Assembly: GCF_014926405.1 (NCBI RefSeq)
Contig: NZ_JACXXJ020000005.1
Location: 1,741,001 to 1,805,000 of the forward strand
Length of the DNA: 64,000 bases
Direction: 5' to 3'
From: Agrobacterium vitis
Lineage (GTDB): Bacteria; Pseudomonadota; Alphaproteobacteria; Rhizobiales; Rhizobiaceae
Below the pieces are notes generated by a model. The model did no database searches. It saw nothing but the letters and a program-made list of their open reading frames with translations, and was not told the origin of the DNA. Positions 59,410 to 64,000 of this stretch are shown piece by piece (the stretch's first letter is position 1; every line of letters starts with the position of its first letter). The position numbers and the translations under genes were made by a program.

Positions 59410-60780
59410 TTAGGCCGCCGCCGACACGACCCTGTTACGGCCCTCGGTTTTGGCTTGATAGAGCGCGCGGTCAGCCTGTCTTAACAATTGTTCCGGACTT
59501 GCGACCTCATCTCCCGCCGTAGCGATGCCAAGCGATGCCGTAACATTCAGTTCGCCACCAGATTGCAACCGAAATGGCTTTTTCTCTACCATCTCGCGCA
59601 GGCGCTCGGCCACCGTACCGGCCATCTCTTGCGACGTATCCGGCATCACGACCACGAATTCCTCACCGCCATAGCGGCAGGCAAGATCGGCTCCGCGCAC
59701 CGTAGCGCGAATACGAGCAGCAAACTCCCGCAGAACGTCATCGCCCGCCTCATGGCCATAGGTGTCATTGACCAGCTTGAACCGATCGATATCCACCAGG
59801 CATACCGATAGCGGCTTCTTGCGCAGGCTGGAGCGCTCGAACAACACTTTGATATGGGTATCGAGATAGCGCCGATTGTGAAGTCCGGTAAGATCGTCGG
59901 TCACCGCCAGTTCGATGCTTTGCTGCACGCTGCTACGCAGCCTGTCGTTATACCGTTTGCGGCGTAGCTGGGTCAGCGTGCGCGCCAGCAGCTCATTGGT
60001 GTCGACCGGCCGGACAATGTAATCGTTGACGCCCAGATCCAACGCCCGCACGATCAAGTATTCCTCTCCCGGTTCGGCAATCAGCAAAATCGGAATGAAG
60101 CGGGTACGATCCAGCGAACGCAGCTGCGAACACAGGCGCAACGGATCGTAATCCTCCAGCGTGCCGTTGACGATGACCAGATCGAAATTGCTTTCCGCCG
60201 CCTCAAACAGCGCGGCCTGGGCGTCGGACATCGCAACAACATCAGCCACAGGCTTCAACGCCTTGATGATGCGCTCCTGCGAACTGGCGCGGCTATCGAC
60301 CAGCAAGACCTGGCCGACCTCGTCCATACGTCCGTCGCCGAGATGAATGTTGCTGTCTATGCCCATTTTCTGCGCCGTCTCGGCGCGGATGCGCAATTCA
60401 TCGGAGAGGGTTTTCAGACGCACCAGACTTTTAACCCGGGAGATCAGCTGCAGATCGTTGACCGGCTTGGTCAAAAAATCGTCAGCGCCAGCCTTCAATC
60501 CCCTCACCCGGTCCGAAGGCTGGTCCAGTGCCGTGACCATCACCACGGGAATATGGGCCGTGCGCGGGCTGGATTTCAGCCGCTCGCACACTTCAAAGCC
60601 GTCAATGCCAGGCATCATGACATCAAGAAGGACGACGTCCACCTGGGTGCGGTCGCAGATATCCAGCGCCTTCAGCCCGTCTTCCGCCGTCAATACCTCG
60701 AAATATTCCGCCAGCAGCCGCGCTTCCAACAGCTTCACATTGGCAGGAACATCATCAACAACCAGAATACGGGCTGTCAT
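59410..60780 (-). CDS. pleD: Diguanylate cyclase response regulator PleD
   Basis: PleD controls polar development and motile-sessile transition through cyclic di-GMP. The 456-aa protein has a first receiver domain (MTARILVVDDVPANVKLLEA, phospho-acceptor Asp in VVLLDVMMPGIDG at about residue 53, Lys in FLTKPVND), a second, degenerate receiver in which the acceptor position reads VIVNGTLED, and a GGDEF domain with GGEEF (CRYGGEEFVVVMPD) and the RxxD inhibitory site RGAD five residues before it, indicating product inhibition. It is downstream of divK on the same strand, as in Caulobacter and rhizobia. Confidence 0.97.
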   Translation of the reverse strand: MTARILVVDDVPANVKLLEARLLAEYFEVLTAEDGLKALDICDRTQVDVVLLDVMMPGIDGFEVCERLKSSPRTAHIPVVMVTALDQPSDRVRGLKAGADDFLTKPVNDLQLISRVKSLVRLKTLSDELRIRAETAQKMGIDSNIHLGDGRMDEVGQVLLVDSRASSQERIIKALKPVADVVAMSDAQAALFEAAESNFDLVIVNGTLEDYDPLRLCSQLRSLDRTRFIPILLIAEPGEEYLIVRALDLGVNDYIVRPVDTNELLARTLTQLRRKRYNDRLRSSVQQSIELAVTDDLTGLHNRRYLDTHIKVLFERSSLRKKPLSVCLVDIDRFKLVNDTYGHEAGDDVLREFAARIRATVRGADLACRYGGEEFVVVMPDTSQEMAGTVAERLREMVEKKPFRLQSGGELNVTASLGIATAGDEVASPEQLLRQADRALYQAKTEGRNRVVSAAA

Positions 60781-60965
60781 CAGCCATCACCCCTTGAAGC
60801 ATGCCTGGCGCACACGCGCTACCGGCTCTGCATGAACATTGCGCCACCCCGACAGACTGGCACTTCAGATAGAATTCATAACTTCCAGAGCGCCGCGGTG
60901 CGTCAGGCATTTGACCAGGTCTCACGGCGATCGCCTACGTTTAAGACACCCGCGCTGCCTGCGCC

Positions 60966-61337
60966 TCAGGCGTCGCCCAGATAGGTCTTGATCGTTTCCA
61001 GGAATTTTGGCACGGAAATCGGCTTCGACACATAGGCCTCGCACCCACCCTGGCGAATACGTTCCTCATCGCCCTTCATGGCGAAGGCAGTCACCGCGAT
61101 CACGGGAATGACGTGCAGCTCGCTATCCTGCTTCAGCCATTTGGTCACTTCCAGGCCGGAAACTTCCGGTAGCTGTATGTCCATCAAGATCAGATCGGGA
61201 TGATGTTTGCGGGCCAATTCCAGCGCTTCCATGCCGTTACGGGTCTGGATGGTCGCATAGCCCGACGCTTCGATCAGATCACGAAACAGTTTCATGTTCA
61301 GCTCGTTATCTTCAACGATCATCACCTTTTTCGGCAT
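60966..61337 (-). CDS. divK: Single-domain response regulator DivK
   Basis: DivK is a CheY-like protein that couples the DivJ/PleC kinases to the CckA-CtrA cell-cycle pathway. From the ATG at 61337 ([20 protein letters not shown]) it is 123 aa. The acidic pocket EDN, the phospho-acceptor Asp53 in [13 protein letters not shown], the switch Thr in [13 protein letters not shown] and the Lys in AYVSKPISV are all present. The frame is open further upstream without similarity. pleD follows after 185 bases. Confidence 0.97.
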   Translation of the reverse strand: MPKKVMIVEDNELNMKLFRDLIEASGYATIQTRNGMEALELARKHHPDLILMDIQLPEVSGLEVTKWLKQDSELHVIPVIAVTAFAMKGDEERIRQGGCEAYVSKPISVPKFLETIKTYLGDA

Positions 61338-61579
61338 TTTCAATCCTTGCTTTCCCGCCCTCCATGGTGGATGACAGGCGTAACAGACATAAAGATTCAT
61401 TCTTTTGTGAAATAGAATTTAGCGCGATTTGGTTGAGAAATAGGTAATTCCCCGGCACATTGCGACACAAGTCAGTCAAGACAATTTAACCGTGATAAAC
61501 CGAAAATAACAACCGGTTTAAGCGAGTTGGCCGGATAGAACGAACTGCCGGACGAAACAAACGGGAATGGGCATAGACT

Positions 61580-61888
61580 GTGCGAGACAAAGTGACGATC
61601 AAGACGGTTTCAGCAGAGCATGCCGAACAAACGGCGATTGCCGTGCTCGGTTGGCTGGCGAGTGAGCCGGACATGCTGGGACGCTTTCTGTCCCTGACCG
61701 GCCTGGAGCCTCAGCAATTGCGCCTGGCCGTCAATGACCCGGAATTTCTGGCCGGACTTCTGGAGTTTCTCATGCAGCATGAACCGACCTTGCTGGAATT
61801 CTGCTCCGCCACACAGACCCGACCGGAAGATGTTATTGCAGCCTATCACGTCTATGTTCGGCCTGCACTTGATTCCGGTGAAATCTGA
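61580..61888 (+). CDS. DUF3572 domain protein
   Basis: The 102-aa product starts at a GTG at 61580 and matches DUF3572: QTAIAVLGWLASEPDMLGRF, LSLTGLEPQQLRLAVNDPEF and LAGLLEFLMQHEPTLLEFC, then AYHVYVRPALDSGE. It is helical and soluble. The function is unknown; the family is restricted to alphaproteobacteria and is commonly divergent from divK, as here. Its stop codon overlaps the next ATG by one base (TGATG), implying translational coupling. Confidence 0.92.
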   Translation: MRDKVTIKTVSAEHAEQTAIAVLGWLASEPDMLGRFLSLTGLEPQQLRLAVNDPEFLAGLLEFLMQHEPTLLEFCSATQTRPEDVIAAYHVYVRPALDSGEI

Positions 61889-62535
61889 TGGGCGAGATTG
61901 TTGACTTCAACCACGTTCGATTGGCGGACCGGCCATTGCTGATCAGCGACGTCGACGACGTCGTGCTGGAATTCTTGGTGCCCTTCGAGGCCTACCTCGA
62001 CAGCCTGGGCCATCGTCTCTTGCCGAAATCCTTTCGACTGCATGGCAATATCGTGTCAGCCAAGGACCAGCTTGCGCTGGAAGATCAGATCGTCACGGAT
62101 CTCCTGCTGACGTTTTTCGAAAAGCAGGAAGAATGGCAGACGCCGTTTGGCGATGCCGTGGCCGTGCTGCAACGGATCGGCAAGATTGCCGATATTGTGT
62201 TTCTAACCGCCATGCCCCCCGCCTTTACCGCCCAGCGGCGCCGTCTGCTGGATCGGCTGGGGCTGGATTTCCCACTCCTGGCCACGGAAAGCCCAAAGGG
62301 ACCCGTCGTGAAAGCCCTGCATGGCGACAGACCCCTGCCCTTCGCCTTCATGGATGACATGGCCCATAATCTCCATTCCGTGGGAGAGCATGCACCGGAC
62401 TGTCTACTGGTGCAGATCGGGCCTCAGTCTGAAATTCATCGCCACGCGCCGCCGCCCGGCCCCCATGTATTGCGTGCCGGCGATTGGCACGATGCCAGCG
62501 AGCGAGTTCTACGCCATTTCCAGGCGCGGGTCTGA
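61888..62535 (+). CDS. HAD-like hypothetical protein
   Basis: The 215-aa soluble product resembles the HAD fold: motif I-like DVDDVVLEFLVPFEAYLDSL (DxD with a VVL tail), a motif II-type FLTAMPPAFTAQRR, a Lys-containing SPKGPVVKAL, and the motif IV-like FAFMDDMAHNLHSV. No substrate is known. The first base of the ATG is the last of the DUF3572 stop codon, so the two genes form a coupled pair beside pleD-divK. Confidence 0.85.
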   Translation: MGEIVDFNHVRLADRPLLISDVDDVVLEFLVPFEAYLDSLGHRLLPKSFRLHGNIVSAKDQLALEDQIVTDLLLTFFEKQEEWQTPFGDAVAVLQRIGKIADIVFLTAMPPAFTAQRRRLLDRLGLDFPLLATESPKGPVVKALHGDRPLPFAFMDDMAHNLHSVGEHAPDCLLVQIGPQSEIHRHAPPPGPHVLRAGDWHDASERVLRHFQARV

Positions 62536-62631
62536 TCCGCTTCCGTCTTTTACTTTTTCAGGTCATGGGGATTAGCAAGGGTTCCCCTTGCAGGCACTGA
62601 AAACCCGGCTTATGGTGGCGATGTTCAACAT

Positions 62632-63930
62632 ATGTTCTCGCCCATGTCTGCTGCGCCGCCCCTCCATTCCGGCTTTTGTCGTGATTGCCTTTCCCTACAG
62701 GCGGAAGGCAAGCGGAGATGCACGGCTTGCGGCAGCCCTCGCCTCGTCTATCACCCGGAACTGTTTAAGCTGACATTGGCCCATATCGATTGCGACGCCT
62801 TTTATGCCTCGGTTGAAAAGCGCGACAATCCAGACCTGATCGACAAGCCATTGATCATTGGCGGTGGTAAGCGCGGTGTGGTTTCCACCGCCTGTTACGT
62901 GGCCCGCATCCATGGTGTGCGCTCGGCCATGCCGATGTTCAAGGCGCTGGAAGCTTGCCCTGACGCCGTAGTCATTCCACCGAATATGGAAAAATATTCC
63001 CGTGTCGGTCGGCAGGTCCGGGCAATGATGGAGGAACTGACCCCTCTGGTGCAACCCCTGTCCATTGATGAGGCCTTTCTGGAATTGAAAGGGACTGAGG
63101 CCCTGCATCACGCACCACCCGCTCTTGTGCTGGCACGGCTTGCCCGGCGTATTGAAAGCGAAATTGGCATCACCGTTTCCGTTGGCCTGTCCTATTGTAA
63201 ATTTCTGGCGAAAGTGGCGTCCGACCTGCAAAAACCCCGGGGCTTTTCAGTCGTCGGCGAGGCCGAAGCGCTGGACTTTCTGGCGCCCCGCCCTGTCACC
63301 ACGATCTGGGGCGTCGGCAAGGCCTTCGCCAGCACCTTGGAAAAAGACGGCATTCGCACCATCGGACAATTGCAAACCATGGAGGAAAGCGACCTGATCC
63401 GCCGCTATGGCAGCATGGGCCAACGACTGGCACGGCTATCGAAAGGCATCGACGACCGGGACGTCCATACCAATGACCCGGCCAAAAGCGTCTCCGCCGA
63501 AACCACGTTCTTTGACGATATTTCCCGCCGGGAAGACCTTGTCCCCCATCTGCGCAAGCTCTCGGAGAAAGTCGCCTGGCGCTTGAAAAAGCAGGAACTG
63601 GCTGGACACACCGTTATCTTGAAGCTGAAGAGCGCCGATTTCAAATTACGCACCCGCAACCGGCGCTTGGACGATCCCACTCAACTTGCCGACCGGATCT
63701 TTCGCACGGGCCTGCAAATGCTGGAAAAGGAAGCCGATGGCACGAAATTTCGGCTAATCGGTATCGGCATCAGCGATTTTGCCGACCCAAGCCTGGCCGA
63801 CCCCCCGGATCTGGTCGATCCGGATGCCGCCCGCCGCGCCAAGGCGGAAGCCGCCATGGACCAATTGCGGATGAAATTCGGCAAGGGCATGGTCGAAACC
63901 GGCTTCACCTTCGGCAGCAATAAAAAATAG
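62632..63930 (+). CDS. dinB: DNA polymerase IV (Y family) with N-terminal zinc-binding extension
   Basis: DinB performs translesion synthesis. The 432-aa protein has the catalytic motifs [19 protein letters not shown] and [13 protein letters not shown] (Asp/Glu metal ligands), the little-finger linker and a C-terminal end without the classic QLVLGL-type clamp motif (TFGSNKK). It carries an extra N-terminal extension of about 45 aa with two CxxC pairs ([20 protein letters not shown]), a small zinc ribbon. Similar extensions occur on a subset of alphaproteobacterial DinB proteins. The first ATG is 62632; one at 62644 is also possible. It is preceded by the HAD-like gene with a 96-base gap. Confidence 0.93.
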   Translation: MFSPMSAAPPLHSGFCRDCLSLQAEGKRRCTACGSPRLVYHPELFKLTLAHIDCDAFYASVEKRDNPDLIDKPLIIGGGKRGVVSTACYVARIHGVRSAMPMFKALEACPDAVVIPPNMEKYSRVGRQVRAMMEELTPLVQPLSIDEAFLELKGTEALHHAPPALVLARLARRIESEIGITVSVGLSYCKFLAKVASDLQKPRGFSVVGEAEALDFLAPRPVTTIWGVGKAFASTLEKDGIRTIGQLQTMEESDLIRRYGSMGQRLARLSKGIDDRDVHTNDPAKSVSAETTFFDDISRREDLVPHLRKLSEKVAWRLKKQELAGHTVILKLKSADFKLRTRNRRLDDPTQLADRIFRTGLQMLEKEADGTKFRLIGIGISDFADPSLADPPDLVDPDAARRAKAEAAMDQLRMKFGKGMVETGFTFGSNKK

Positions 63931-64000
63931 CTACTATCAAAGCGCCGTTGTCAAAGCATTGCCCGTCAACTTTGTGTGAGCGGCCATGCCGGGTAAGCAA
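63931..64000. other. Window end, nothing identified
   Basis: The last 70 bases contain no identifiable gene or terminator. Confidence 0.4.

Overview
The window is a chromosomal segment of an alphaproteobacterium, most likely a Rhizobiaceae member of the Agrobacterium/Allorhizobium/Rhizobium group. Evidence: alphaproteobacterial versions of RNase E (large acidic insertion in the S1 domain), an NDUFA12-type complex I subunit, DUF2155, DUF3572 and DUF6105 proteins, a linked pleD-divK pair, and high GC with AT-rich exceptions. I cannot name the species from sequence alone. I see no insertion sequence, prophage, CRISPR array or plasmid function; almost everything is core chromosome.

1-14.3 kb (minus strand except rlmB and two small genes): the transcription/translation superoperon reads right to left as tRNA-Tyr, tRNA-Gly, tuf, [two glycosyltransferase-like genes and one predicted outer-membrane protein], tRNA-Trp, secE, nusG, rplK, rplA, rplJ, rplL and rpoB (cut by the window edge). 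The bracketed trio interrupts an order that is otherwise familiar from many proteobacteria. Strong RNA hairpins lie before rplJ and between rplL and rpoB. The divergent rlmB is followed by two very small genes, one with a possible general-stress (EcfG-type) promoter, and by tRNA-Thr.

14.4-26 kb: nadK, a secreted protein, a type-2 pyrF, prfB with an intact programmed +1 frameshift, mrcA (PBP1A), a periplasmic amidase, and divergent rne with a long untranslated leader.

26-35.8 kb: a GNAT acetyltransferase, a PLP aminotransferase, a DsbA-like thiol oxidoreductase, then aroQ-accB-accC-aat. On the minus strand follow gatB, two GNATs, the NDUFA12 homologue and a DUF2155 protein.

35.8-46 kb: a three-gene lipid-linked glycosylation cassette (GT2, LABN-domain and GT39/83-type genes) on the plus strand separates gatB from gatC-gatA, which is itself followed by two GNAT genes. 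Then a UPF0173 hydrolase, ruvX, two small membrane proteins, an AT-rich orphan gene that looks acquired, and an AidB-type acyl-CoA dehydrogenase.

46-58.4 kb (plus): pyrB, a dihydroorotase-like pyrC lacking its metal ligands, plsY, dprA, topA, rnr, a DUF983 gene, an MFS transporter and rpmG. 58.4-59.4 kb is an AT-rich non-coding stretch. 59.4-64 kb: pleD and divK (minus), then DUF3572, a HAD-like protein and a dinB with an N-terminal zinc-binding extension (plus).

I do not see a convincing new multi-gene system. The features most worth checking are the envelope-gene trio inside the tuf-secE region, the glycosylation cassette splitting the gat genes, the AT-rich orphan gene at 43.9-44.4 kb, the metal-ligand-free dihydroorotase, and the structured RNA leaders.
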